NCBI GenBank assembly: GCA_947650285.1 | Contig: CANTFL010000198.1 | Location: forward strand, 119,231 to 183,230 | DNA length: 64,000 nucleotides | Origin: Hyaloperonospora brassicae | Taxonomy: Eukaryota > Oomycota > Peronosporomycetes > Peronosporales > Peronosporaceae | Reading direction: 5' to 3' | Shown here: piece after piece, positions 33,492-45,900 of the stretch | Position numbering within the stretch: the stretch's first letter is position 1 | How the letters are laid out: each line of letters begins with the position of its first letter | Program-made: the position numbers and the translations under genes | Notes under the pieces: generated by a model | Database searches by the model: none | Seen by the model: the letters and a program-made list of their open reading frames with translations, nothing else | Told to the model about the DNA's origin: nothing

Positions 33492-35015
33492 CTCTCGGAC
33501 AACATCCAGCGGCCCCTCCTATTTGCGTAAATGCATGAAGAACGGATATCCTTCGGAGAGACGAGACGGCAGCCCGTGAAACCATTATTGGCAGTAGATG
33601 AAGTAGCAAGTAAGTTTAATATACATTTTTGGCCCTTTTGTGCATAAAATTAACATACTTAACAGCTACCAGATCTGACAGTGCCTTGATTAAATTGTCC
33701 TGTTTTGTAGATATACTAAGATCTGGCATTGTACACTTATGGTCTAAATAACCAAAATATCTTTAGCACTTATAATATCCCGGCTTCTACAAGTCATTTT
33801 TAGACGCTCTTTTTTTCGATGATTTGCAGGTACACATTCACCCTATGATATGTGACCCCCCCCCCCCCGAAATAGAGGTCCCTCGGTGCGTATCGTAACC
33901 TTTTTAACTAGGCACTGCACACTTATACATACAAAATGCCGAATGAAAATCTCAATAAGTACTGACCCCTCCGAAATACAGGCTTCTTTTGTGTCAGCAC
34001 ACAGGCTTGCGTATAAAACCGCTCTCATCATCCGGTCCACCACCCCCCCCCCATAAGTACCTCTAACACTGCCATTTCCCCTATTTAAAATAAATTATAA
34101 TTTTTATAAATTTTAAGCATATCTCTTGCTGGTTCCGCAAAAACATGAAGATTAGCCACTGCTTGCTGCCACTGCTTACGATCTATTTATTGGCAAACGA
34201 TAATGCTGCATCACTATGAGGCTTTGTACTAGGTTTCTAATAATGTAGGCTCCCGATTGACTATATATTGGCGTAATTCAAGTCGAAAGATTCAGTAGAT
34301 CTATTCACGTGCTTCTCGTCAGGTATCATACACCCATATGTCGCTTCTGTTGTACGATAAGTAAATTATAATTTCGGGGGCCATTTAGCGAGAGTAAGAG
34401 TGGCCCAAATGACGTTTAAATAGCATAAGTAAGAGACGGTGGCAAAATTTAGGAAATGGGGTTGTAGTCATGCCAGCAGAATCGACATTGTATACCTTTA
34501 TTGCATCGTTAGGGTTATGATCTCGCTAAGCAAGCGACAGCTCATTTGGATTACATAGGTATTCCTTTTATTCGAAAACATGGCGATATGCTCGAGCAAA
34601 TGTCTTCTCCATCATTTGTTGCTGTCCTAGGCTCCGTGTTGCACTGTTGTTAACGTCTTGCTGTCGAATTAAAGGTGCGTCCGTATCAAAGATATTGTAT
34701 CCTAAACGTGTTGCTGTGGCGCGCGCCTCAACGCTACAATGGAATAGCATGTACGTTATTAGCCTAAAGTATTCACTTTACGGAACTGATATGATGCACT
34801 CGTCAATCGGTACAGTGTTCGTAAGAGTGCTGGGTCATGATCCAACTTGTAAAAGTCACTGCTTGTATTGGTAGCTTTTCACTTGTTAGTCTACATTCTC
34901 AGTGTTGCAGAGTATGTACCCTAAGGCGTGCCTACTGGTATGACTCATCCTCAGTCCTTTTGTGTAGATTTGCTACCATTTTGCCGATGTCGATCATGAT
35001 AATGATGTCTCGGGC
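33492..35015. other. Gene-poor stretch with C-homopolymers
   Basis: No supported gene. Two short poly-C runs lie at about 33858-33868 and 34044-34051. Short open frames (for example 34647-34874) lack motifs. Confidence 0.4.
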
Positions 35016-35461
35016 AGCATTGTAACGGAGTACGCTTTGTATCAGTTCGACACAAGGTTGTGTGCACCTGACGTCACGTACACGTGGCGAGGAAGCGCAG
35101 CGAAGTAGGCAGAACTAGGAATCTCTGTCTAAGGAAAAAAATAGAACTGAAATTAATTCAGTAAAGACTTCCTAATAACCATATGTATCTTGACCTAACG
35201 ATATTAAACTAAAATCTTCAATGTGGGTTTCTTGTTCACCACCCATTCCGCGTGTCCAGCAGCAATTGGTGGTTAAAATCGTTGATGTAACCACATCAAC
35301 CAAAAGTGGAGCACCCCAGAATATTACCCTCAGAGATAAAATTCCGCCAACATCACTTCTTCTCAAGTGATGTTGATTGAGTATTATATATTCAGACGAT
35401 ACCCAGCAATTGATACACAGATATCATTTCTTGTGTAACGAGCTCACCCCGTTATAAGCAT
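35016..35461 (-). mobile_element. Solo LTR with AGCAT target duplication
   Basis: LTR 35021-35456 lies between AGCAT copies at 35016-35020 and 35457-35461. It carries the shared ACCCATTCCGCGTGTCCAGC block and ends in the family palindrome, slightly mutated (TGTAACGAGCTCACCCCGTTATA). It is closest to the LTR of the truncated copy at 13976-14379, sharing CGTCACGTACACGTGGCG. Confidence 0.88.
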
Positions 35462-36890
35462 CGTCAACGTTGGCAGCATCATGTGTCGCGGAAAAGAATA
35501 ATTTGTGTACTCATTAACGACGGACAACTAAGCATTTTTAAATGTTATTCTCTACATATCTAATTGTAACGTCTATAGCTGACTGCTCACACCACGGCTG
35601 TGCCATTAATGAGCAGCACACAATTTCTACTGCTTCTTTATTCATCTACAAATGCATATATAGCCATCCAAATCGAGCGGCTATTCGAGAAATGGAGGGT
35701 GGTCATTTTTAACCTGACTGCAGTGCTGACATCAGCTTACATGTACGGCAACATACGGGACCCTTCGTGCATGCATTTGATGCGCGTATCCGAAAAGTGG
35801 TCGCACTGTAGATCAGCACAAGTAAGGTCTGCTGCATTGGATTAAGACATCACATTCAGAAGCCCATTCGCAGCAGTTGTATAGGGCGTTAACTTATTCC
35901 TTAATTAAATGTGAGGGAAATGAGATTGTTTCACCTAGGTATAAAAATTTATGCGCGCAGAATGACGGAGGCTGACTTGAAGCGTGCGTAAGTATTACTA
36001 CGAGAGTTGACAGACAAGCTTCGTGCAGTATTACTTCGTACATGCTACATGTATGCGAACCAAGGAGAATGTCATGGTGTGAGCTCTTTTTACGACGTCG
36101 ACCAATATTTAAAGAGCAATAAGAGAGTGTGCCGAATGATGAGAGCGGATTCTGTACGCGAGGCTGTGTACTGTAACAAAGAAGCCTACATTAATGAGGG
36201 GTGTGCACAAGCAAATAATATATATGGCATTTTTTAGGTATGAGTGTGTAGTGCCTAGTTCGAAAGGTTTCAGCACTCAAGGAGGGGTCTTTAAGTCGGG
36301 GAGTGTACGTATTAAAGGGTGGATGTGTACCTATAAATTTTCTTTTTTATTATGCTTAGCTTAACGACGTGCGCCACGCGTGGTAGTGGCTGCGGCGTCA
36401 ATTTTGCCACGCTGGAGGTGGACTGCCATACAATTGAAAGAAAGGAGTAATGGACAAATTCTAAGTATAAAGACTTCATACAAAATTCAGTAATCATAGA
36501 ATGATGGTTTGCAGGTGAGCGAAGGTTTTTAGTCAGTCTTAACGCATTTTTATTAATAGTCTCCACACAGCGCCGAGACATGGAGCTGATCAGAGCTAGA
36601 GCCTCGTCCAGTGTGATTCAATTCCAGTCATCGACGATAACCTGTTGGATTTTTCCATGCGCTTATCATACTATGCCAAAAGCATGCACACAGCGAGTCA
36701 TTATGGTCCACATACAATCGATGGTTTGAGATCAGGGAATTGGGCTGGCCATTCCATATACGTCAACCCCCTATGAGAGAAAAAAATTCATCGTCGCACG
36801 GAAAACGTGGATTGCAGCATTGTATCTCTAAAAGTTGAGCGCCGTCCCATTTTTAGGTATGCAAAGGCGAGTTTTTAATTCCCATCGGTG
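35462..36890. other. No supported gene
   Basis: Short open frames only (35600-35845, 36007-36237), no motif. Composition is moderately AT rich. Nothing repeated elsewhere in the window was found here. Confidence 0.4.
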
Positions 36891-38136
36891 TAATGTGGTA
36901 AATTAGTTTATTGAATCTGTATACTCACAATATTAACGTACATACACAACAATCGCCGAGTTAAGTCGGAATACGGGCTGGTTTACGTGGATCAATATCT
37001 ACGCGGTTAGCCCCTTTGGGTTCAGTTGTGGCTTTCGCCCAACTGATTACTTACAATCAATCCTCCAGAATCCTGCCTGAGCTCAGCAGCCTCTATACCT
37101 CTCTCTTCCTGTGACTTGACACCAACGGGTTTTAGCTGACGCAAAATTCCCTTTTACAGATAATTAGGACGACTGTACGTCCGACTAGAAGAATCACGGT
37201 GCTCTCGGCTGCGATTCTACCGGCTCGTCACTCAGACAAGTATTTGGACAATGGGACCTCTCCCTAAGGCTCTCCGGATCGTCGATGACAAAACTCACAA
37301 CGTTCCCTTTGCTTAGGTGTACCGGCTCGTTGACGACTACACTCCTTCTCTTGCTAGTGGTGAGCGCTGCCCAATCCGGGCCTTTTAAAATCCTGGCGCT
37401 ACCAGTCGATACCTCTACAAGCTATTTCTAATGCGGTTCGACGGATGGAATCATCTAGAATACTCCTCGATTTACCATATTTGTCAGGGTGCCTTGGACG
37501 TATAAAATTCTATACTGCTTTCGTTAAATCTTTTGCTATGTCGCAGATCCAGTTTGAATAGATCTCTGTCCGTCCCTAAATTTAAACAAATAAAGTGACA
37601 GATATTTCGTTTGAAATTCTCGCATTTTTCACTGTAAACAGAGCTCGCCGACCTTTAAGTCGTCGATAATTGAGCCGACGACACTTGAGTTGCTGACATG
37701 GAAACTCCGGTACTTAAGTATCCTACACATCTTTCTTCAACCCTCGAGTCGTCGTCCCTTGGTTTGCTGACCCCCACACTGATATCGCGAGGTTAAAATT
37801 CTCTACGACACAACTGGGTCGATTGCGAAACGATTTCAACGGGCGAGTGTCTCGACAATTTTCTTCGTTGATATTTTTGTTCGTCGATCCAGACCTTTCC
37901 CGCTGTATAATGGTACGAAATGCCATAATGATGATCTCCTTTCTCATCGTTGTGGCTGTTGACTTGTGCTACACTCGGTGATATCTTCTCTGATCTCTAT
38001 TTAAGTCTGTCGACTACCCACCATCGACGACACACAAGACACGGCTTGGACCTGATCCACCGTCGTCATCCACGCTTACTTCATCTGATCCGTAGGTAGT
38101 CGACGTACCAGCTCGTGACCGGGGACCACCTTTTTT

Positions 38137-38334
38137 ATGTCGACTATACCCGTGGATGATCATTTGAGCTCGGACGATGATTTCCGTGACCCATCTGTGT
38201 CTATCATCGTCCCTACCAGGTCCGTTCAAGACGCGTCTTTGAATTACCAACGATTTAACCCATCGCTAGATATCCTGGATTTCTATCGCATGGTCTGTAG
38301 AATCGAAAATCGCATGCAGCGTCGTTGGGTCTAA
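38137..38334 (+). pseudogene. Coding-like fragment inside LTR-flanked element
   Basis: Reads MSTIPVDDHLSSDDDF, then SLDILDFYRMVCRIENRMQR before a stop, with further coding-like sequence in the following region. It may be the N-terminal part of the same protein as the frame at 38637-39062. Unknown family. Confidence 0.35.
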
Positions 38335-38636
38335 CTGGTCCGGGTGATCGTGGCTTTAATGAAATCTCCTTGCCAAATTTTTGACATATCGTTGATCCAA
38401 TATCTCCTTCGGGTTCGTATGCTAATTTATTAAAATCTGTTAATGACCGCTGATTTTGCTCATGTCGTCGACCACTCCGCGTATGTCGCGGCCCTGTGCG
38501 TGGATCTTTCCCGGACCCACCGATAAAATGCTTCCCTTTTTCTACGGATGCAAGCTGCCGTCTTGGAATTGGCGGGCATAAAGCACCGCTTGCCGATGAC
38601 TGAGAAGGAATACAGACCTGAAAGTCTGCTTTCCTC

Positions 38637-39062
38637 ATGATAACTCAGTTAATCGACTCGTTGCACAAGGTAATTGATTCTCTCAAATCGTCCGCGCGCC
38701 AGACACCCAAGCATCGGGACGATCATCTTGAATTGGCCGAGAAAATAATTGCTGAGTTGTCCGCTGTCATAGCATCCCATGATCGCATATTCAATGAGCT
38801 TACGCGCGACCTCGTCAATGCTGCGGCTCGACACAACACTGTCGAAGGCGTGGCCGCAGGTTACTTCCGACAGATCCAGTACGAAACGATAGTCTTGTGC
38901 AACTGGGAAGGACACGCGCTTCGGGTTATGCGACGCACCCTCAGTAGTCAACGATCGGTCATCCGGCAGAAAGGGGCCTTGCTGCGTCGTGGATATGTAC
39001 AGTGTCCGCTAGGTTCAAACCTTGATGTGGCTGTAGAGGTTATGTGGACGTTCCTTAAATAG
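38637..39062 (+). CDS. Uninterrupted 141-codon frame, unknown, element-encoded
   Basis: Helical, charged protein: LIDSLHKVIDSLKSSARQTP, LELAEKIIAELSAVIASHDR, FNELTRDLVNAAARH, NWEGHALRVMRRTLSSQR. The absence of any stop contrasts with its decayed surroundings. Both a gag-like capsid domain and a captured gene fragment are possible. There is no ATG-proximal evidence such as a promoter or splice site, and a minus-strand frame (38649-38951) overlaps it. Confidence 0.4.
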   Translation: MITQLIDSLHKVIDSLKSSARQTPKHRDDHLELAEKIIAELSAVIASHDRIFNELTRDLVNAAARHNTVEGVAAGYFRQIQYETIVLCNWEGHALRVMRRTLSSQRSVIRQKGALLRRGYVQCPLGSNLDVAVEVMWTFLK

Positions 39063-39379
39063 ATTCTCGAGATATGGACATCAACTTAAGGTTGTGTCGA
39101 CTTCTTGCGGCACGTTTCTTGGACTTCATTTCGTTCGATGGGTCGACAACATTTTAGAACATGGTTCTGCGGCTCGAGCCCTCGTCTGCTGCTCATATCA
39201 CGCCAGCGTTAGCTAGAGCAATTCTGATGGATCCGCTTCGTCCTGCCGCTTCCCTGACATCTCTGCGACGCTCGGGTTCCCGGTCTGGCCGACGGCCAGT
39301 ATCGTTTATCTTCTATTGTGGGTCCCGTGTCTTTGACGTTTTTGTAGTCGACTCCTGTAAGTGTCGGCGTAGCTTTTTT

Positions 39380-41110
39380 GGCGTCGACTGATTTAGCTGT
39401 CGGTGATCCATCTTCGTATACGGTATCATATCTAACTTCTCTGATGAAACGATCGACTGCGTGCAATTCTTCGTTTTATTCCAATATAAGTCCGGACACA
39501 AATTCGTCTTCCTGGTCGGCTTTGTCATCGACGGCTAGGTCATTGTCGGCGGACCCACTGCGTCTTCGCCCCCTTCGACTTCTATTTAAGCCTATTAATC
39601 GTTGTATCATAAATTTGATATTCCGTCTGAAAATGAGCCGAATTCCCAGGCTGTATCACCGTTTTTACCCAATGCGACAACTCATCGAGTTGTTTCTTCT
39701 TTTTGACAACCATGCGGTCCGCTGTGACTCCCAATTTCGCGCCTGGGTCTGTGAATATTGCTGAAGGGCCTGTTTCGTATACCACTTCGACTTCTCACCT
39801 TCTGGGTTAGCCGCGGCGAATAGTTCATCCATGCAATACCACGTTACTCCTGATCTCACTCAACCCCTGTCGCCATCGGTAGTTGTAACGGCCAAGTCTC
39901 GTCGAATGGTGGATGTAGTATGTTCTCGAGTCAGGAATCGTTCAGAAAAGCCATCTAAGAAGGTCAAGGCTCCAAAAGCTTCCGCAAGACTGAAGAGTTC
40001 CGTAATGGCTGGTAAACCTTCTGCCCTAGCCACATTACCATCCAGGATCAGTACTTGCTGGTCTTCCGCAATTGTTACCGAACAACCACCCGCGGTCGCT
40101 TCTGTGTCGCCAATCCACACCCCATCTGCTCCGAATCCTGGCTCGTCGGTCGTCGTCATCGCGACCAACTCGTGAAGTGAAGCCATATCCGACGTGTTGT
40201 CATCGACGGCGGTCGGCTCCGCCGATGTTGCTGCTGTTGCGTCTTTCGTCGTCCCCACTAGCTGGTCGACTGCTAGGTCTTCAAAGAAAAGAAAAGTTGT
40301 CCTTCTTACGTCACACAATGCAGTTCCTGTTCCAGACTTCTCTGCGGACGTCCCTGTTATCTTAACTAGCGCGTCTCTTTTCTCTGATCGAAAAAGAAGT
40401 TAAACGCTCGCGTCACCCCGTCGATTTGTCTGTTGTTACCACTTATCACGACTCCTCAGCTGCTTCTATCAGTGGACGACGCGCCATTTCACCGAGCAAC
40501 GGATTCAGCTGTCCTAACCTAGCATCAGCAAAACGTTACCCAATGGACTGGCTGCTACTTCTTCGTCCATGGCACCTCATTTATAAACATCTAGTGGTAG
40601 CGGGTCCAAGTCTTTATCACCCCCAAAGTCGACTGGTGCTAACGATTTACCTAAACTATTAGCGGTTCCGGACTCTCTTCTTCGTGCTCGTGCTGGTCAA
40701 ATGGATGCTCGGAAATCAAGGTCGAATCCTACCAATCGAGCGAGTGAAGATATTACTTTCTTCATCACGGGTCAGCTCGCTGCTATGTGCGCATCTTGTC
40801 AGCTCAGTCCCCTGTCCAACAGGTGCCTTTGATCGAAGTCTTCCGTCAAGCCCATTTCCTGTATCACGTGCAGGGCCCCTCGCGCTTGCTTACGTTCATG
40901 ATCCTTCGCATCCTTTTCAGAGCACTCTGGTGTTATTTCTACCGAAACTTAAATTCATGAGTGAGTTCAAACTTAGTAAAGCTCAGGATCGGATCTTCCA
41001 TCCTCCTCGTTCTTCTCAATCAAATTCTCCCCCGTATTTTTTTTCCGACGCGGAGGTCAAGCTATGTGGAGATAATCGCGATTTAGCACTGTCTGCCTGT
41101 ACCGATATCG
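39380..41110. other. Decayed interior of the LTR-flanked element
   Basis: Open frames on both strands (39378-39764, 39860-40318, 40684-41115) are low-complexity (Ser, Ala, Thr, Arg rich) and mutually antisense. A + reading near 40675-40790 (ARAGQMDARKSRSNPTNRAS) looks coding but is interrupted. No retroelement enzyme motif seen. Confidence 0.3.
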
Positions 41111-41182
41111 CTTGAAATGATTCGTGGTTTTGGAAAGACGTACGCATTGGATCTTAAATAAAGTATTCTGATGGGGGAGTTA

Positions 41183-41810
41183 CTGCGTTATGATGTATTA
41201 ATGCATTGTTACAAAGATAAATTGATATGAGAGATCAAAGCACGAAGCCAAGCAGAGGTGACTAAATGTCAGCAACGGACGAGCTGGAATCACCAGGAGA
41301 CAACTTAAAGACACCGTCTGAAGCGTCTACAACAATCTGCATACCATCCGCCATCAGTGCCTGGGTACTCGATCATGACTTATGCGTGGGTGTCCGATGG
41401 TTATGACTGGATCAACAAACATAAATCGCTTGGCCACATTGAACCCTAGCGTTTGTGGTGGATGACACGCACATCGGAGGACCCTTATAATAGATTTTCC
41501 GTCCTTTCAATCCGGGGTTACCTGTGTTCTCTTCAATTGGAACAATTGAAAGCGAAGTGATCACATGTCGTCGAGGAACTCGACAAAGGAGAAGCTTCTC
41601 CTCCGGTCATCAATATATCTTCTCCAATCCCAAAAACATGAAGATATGCAGATTGTTGTCGACGCTTCTGAAGATGTCTTTACGTTGTCTCCTGGTGATT
41701 CCAGATCGTCCTTTGCTGACATTTAGTCACCTCTGTTTGGCTTCGTGCTTCGATCTCTTATATCAATTTATCTTTGTCTCCATGCATCAATACAACATAA
41801 CGCAGTAACT
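41183..41810. mobile_element. Inverted-repeat element (MITE or foldback type)
   Basis: Left arm about 41190-41345 and right arm about 41640-41808 are near-identical inverted copies: GTTACTGCGTTATG at the tips, then ACAAAGATAAATTGATAT, AGCACGAAGCCAA, AGAGGTGACTAAATGTCAGC, and CACCAGGAGACAAC. They enclose about 290 bp. Its presence inside the LTR-flanked element means it inserted later. No coding capacity. Confidence 0.75.
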
Positions 41811-42789
41811 TTACTTCTTTTTCTGCCTTCTAGTCTTCACATAGTAATAGTATGCGTGATGCTGGTGTTTCTACCCTTTCGTCTGCGGGTTGCATTATTT
41901 GCAGACGATTTTTTGTTTTATTATGCCTAAGTAGTCGAATAATAAACCATAATATGACGAATAAGTGAATGGTTTTTAAGTGGGTTAACCGTATCCCACC
42001 CATTTAACTAAGATGCGGTATAGCACATAGTCAGATCTGTGATAATACATTCTTAACTTAATAACACAACAATCGCTGAGCTAGTCGGCGCAGTTGGGCT
42101 TGTACGTTTGTTTGATTTACTTCGAAGTTCGCCTCTTCGGGTTCAGTTGTGGCTCTCGCATAGCTGAATGCATCCAACCACTTACACGCCTCTCCAAAAG
42201 CCTACCTAAGCTCAGCATCTTCCGTTCCTCCAATTCTGTGACCTCGTACCAATGGGTAGGTGTCGGCGTTTTCACGCTTTTACAGGTCCCCGGTCGTAGT
42301 ATACGCCCGAATGAAAGATTTACGGAGTCCTTGGTTAAAGACCCACCGGCTAGACGCTTGACGAGTCTTTGGACAGTGCCGTTTATGGGGTCACTCGCTC
42401 GCCGTTCGCGAATATTAAAAGCGGTATCGTCTACTAGGTAACCGGCTCGCCGAGCGACGAGACTTCGAAGCGGTGCCGTCTACTGGGTCATCAGCTCGCC
42501 GTGCGACGAGACTTATTTTTCGCGGGGAGCGAGTAATGCCCACCTCGGGCCGACTTAATTATTGGCGATTCCAATCGAGATTTCTACAATCTGTGCTCCT
42601 TGAGGCTCGACAACAGGCATAATCCAGCCCACGCGGGGACTTACCTCAAAATTATACACGCGTCTTGGACTTAAAATATTCTGTTCTGTATTAATTATCG
42701 CTTATTCTCTCCCCGATCACAGAAGGAATCTTGAGTGGTTCACCTTTACTTCATTGTGGTCATATACCTATACTTAATGGATGGATCAG

Positions 42790-42905
42790 CTATCATCTCG
42801 CTCTCTCGTCGAGCCTTCTCTAGTCGAGTCTTGTCTCGTTGAGTCTTGTCCCATCGGGTCTTGTCTCGGCGAGTCTCTCCTCATCGAGCTATGATTGGTC
42901 GACTT
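42790..42905. repeat. Degenerate minisatellite, period about 15-17 bp
   Basis: Imperfect repeats of a CTCGTCGAGTCTTGT unit (for example CTAGTCGAGTCTTGT, CTCGTTGAGTCTTGT, CCCATCGGGTCTTGT), five or six copies. Confidence 0.6.
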
Positions 42906-42959
42906 CAACGCGTTCCGCTTTCTCTCGTCGGGTTCATTCCTCCTCAAATTAAGTTAAGA

Positions 42960-45900
42960 GTAGGGAATATCACGTATAAAAATTCCCTGCACCACACGAG
43001 AATGGTCTAACACAATTGCTGATCGCGGAAGAGGTAGATAAAAGATCAGCAAGTTATCTTGCCAGGTAAAAAAACTAAATGCTAATATATGGAATTTTCA
43101 GAAGTCCAAACGGCAACGTCATCAGAACACAAATTAGCCGCCTGGTAGTAGCAGTGTATCAAACGTCTTCGCAGAATATACTTTAATGTAGCACTGATAA
43201 ATTCATTGATTAATAAATGTTTGCCGCTCATGCAAACGTGTCCTTCACTTTTGTTTACACAATATTGATATCAGCTATAAGGCGCCGATCCTAACAGCAA
43301 GATTGCGCGAGTCAGAATATTATGGCTTTAAATTAAACGTACTAATCATGAAAATATAGCACCGCATACAGCCCACTTCAGCTGCATCCTGTGTCCACTA
43401 CGATAATCTTAAGAAGTGCCTCTCATGTCAAGCATCATGATGCAGTCACACTTTTAGTTAAGCAAGTACAACACACCAATATAAATGCTGATATTTGATA
43501 TGATGTTCATCAACGCAATTTGTATGAGCACGATGCAAGTTGCATTGTCCCCTTCCAAATGATGGGGTAACTCGTAGTGCAGACGATCAAGTCTTACTCC
43601 TCTCAGTTGCAACTCTACAGCTTATATACTTATTTTTTAAAAATAGACGTAGCATCAGAACCAATTACTTATCATTTCTTTACATCTATCTTCGTTTCTC
43701 CATTACATTTTTTTCATTGTACAATGCACCTGAATACATTTCAATATTGTTTATGGTTAATTGGGACGTATTAAGCACAGTTGTTGTGTCACCCCGAACG
43801 AAGATTTTATTAATTTCTTGGACATTCAAGCCTCTTTTGTAGTTACCGTGAGTGGCGTAATAGTACTCGTTTTTTTTGGACTACGCTTCGTAATGTTCGC
43901 CGAGTTAGAATTGACATGGTTATGATAAACTTCACTAGTGAACATCGCTTCATTGCCGAGTCGACTACTCGATAGATTGGAGGTTTTGTCCAGATAACTA
44001 GCTATACTTCTTGGCCCGCATGCAATGTCTTCTGTACAGCTCACACGTGTATGTCAATTGGCGAGTAATTATAGATGCAGAACAAGACAATTTAATAGAG
44101 ACACGTTCGGAGCCAGTTGCTATATAGTATGTTAACATTGGACACAATAACGGCCAAAAATGTACATACAACTCACTTGCTACCTCCTATTGGTGTCATT
44201 GTACGTTTCACTGGTAGCTGTCTTGCCTTTCTCATTTCCTTCTACTTCTTCTTCTTCTTCCTCTTCTTCTTCTTCTGTTTATATTGAACCGAAAATCCTA
44301 TCTCGGCAAACGAGGAAAAACTTAAGGGAAGTTTAAGGGTCCGATAAAAGAGATAATCGTGATACTTTTCAGAATGACTTATTTAATTTTATACAGAATA
44401 TAATTTACCGCAATCTAGCTAAAACGGAAACCTCGATCTTGTTGAAGGTCCGGTGAAATCGAGCGGTATAAGGCTTGAACCTCAGTAGTGAGTTTTTAAT
44501 ATAAGGTAAATTTTGGAAGAGCCTATATGAAATCTATCGCTTTACGAAGGTTCTTAGCACGGATGCTTACTTGTTAAAAAGTCACTTCAATAAAGGACCA
44601 AGTCAATCCATGCCCATTAAAAATGTAAAGAGAGTATAAAAAATCTAACATTTTGGTACCTATGGTACAGACAACCGAAGTGCTCGCAAATTCGATCATT
44701 TAATCTTTCCTATCAACCTATATATAAAGTGATACTTATTCTGACTCCAAGATCGGTAATCTGCATTTTCCCTATCGATATAAAGTAAGGACCTTAATAT
44801 CCGTTCTATCTACAATATTTTGACTTGGTCGGTCGTGGCGATAATAGCAAAATTGATGATAAAAATGGCTAAGATTTGTTATTTTAATTGTACCACAATT
44901 TCGAAGATTGATATTGGCATTTTCGATGCCACTAATAGGAAAAAAATCGCAGATATTTATGTTGTACTTTACTGTTACTTGACGTATTATTTTTATTTGT
45001 CGACATGGAAGGAACAAGCGTAATTTAAACATTTATTATACCATTGAATACCTTTTAAGATAAATGCATTTTGCTTTATATAGAACCACACATGATTTGT
45101 ACCATATTATTGATACCCTCTATCTAGGTTTGATAAATGATGCATATATCAACTCAATCACGACTGGATAATCTCCGTTGGCGTGTTTGGCAGATTTAAA
45201 CGCGATACCGATATGAGACTATCTATATCAATAAAGGCTCATTCGTTGACGATATCTATTGCCACTACATCGCATACATAGCTGTGTTAAGGTGGACATA
45301 TTGGTAGATTTACTTAATACATACTAGTGATACATCAGCTTGTCTTATCGTACTTTAGGACGCCTTAAGGTGTATAGTCTGTGGCATCGCATTCGATATG
45401 ACCCGCAATAATTTATTAAAATTTTTGTAGAACGTTTGTTCTGCGAAATCGTTTGGACAATATGATTGGCAAAGTCAAATCAAGAAGTCTAGACTATTAA
45501 AAAAAGTGCCAACCAAAACTTTCCAAATAACGCGTCTGTTCATAATACGATGCGAAAGGTTAAAATTTTATGCAATAGGTCATGTTATTGACGATCGATC
45601 ATATATTCTAGAGGACGAACTGGATCGCGACTAAATCGTCCAAGATAAATTCCAACGCGTATCAGAATACAAACGAGGAGACGGTTGCATTTTAAAAGAT
45701 ACGATTTGCTGAGTAAAAGATGATATGCCTTCGCGCATATACGTCTATATTATATACTTCGCCACTTTTAGGCATTATATTATAAGCAACCGCGTGTTAT
45801 CGTAAAACTAATCAGCAGATTGGAAGGAATTCGATGTGTTCTTGCATATAAATTTTATAGTATATTATCCTGTTACGTTCATAATTTGTACGTTTGATAT

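Larger units (their letters stand above)
36900..42710. mobile_element. Unclassified LTR-flanked element, decayed
   Basis: Two related blocks of roughly 600-680 bp, about 36900-37530 and 42030-42710, lie in direct orientation. Shared landmarks are ACACAACAATCGC, GGGTTCAGTTGTGGCT, CCTAAGCTCAGCA/CCTGAGCTCAGCA, and a CTTGGAC..TAAAAT tail. They look like LTRs of an element with about 4.5 kb of internal DNA. The interior has coding-like + strand fragments but no RT, integrase or protease motif, suggesting a non-autonomous or very old element. Ends and target duplication are not resolved. Confidence 0.55.
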
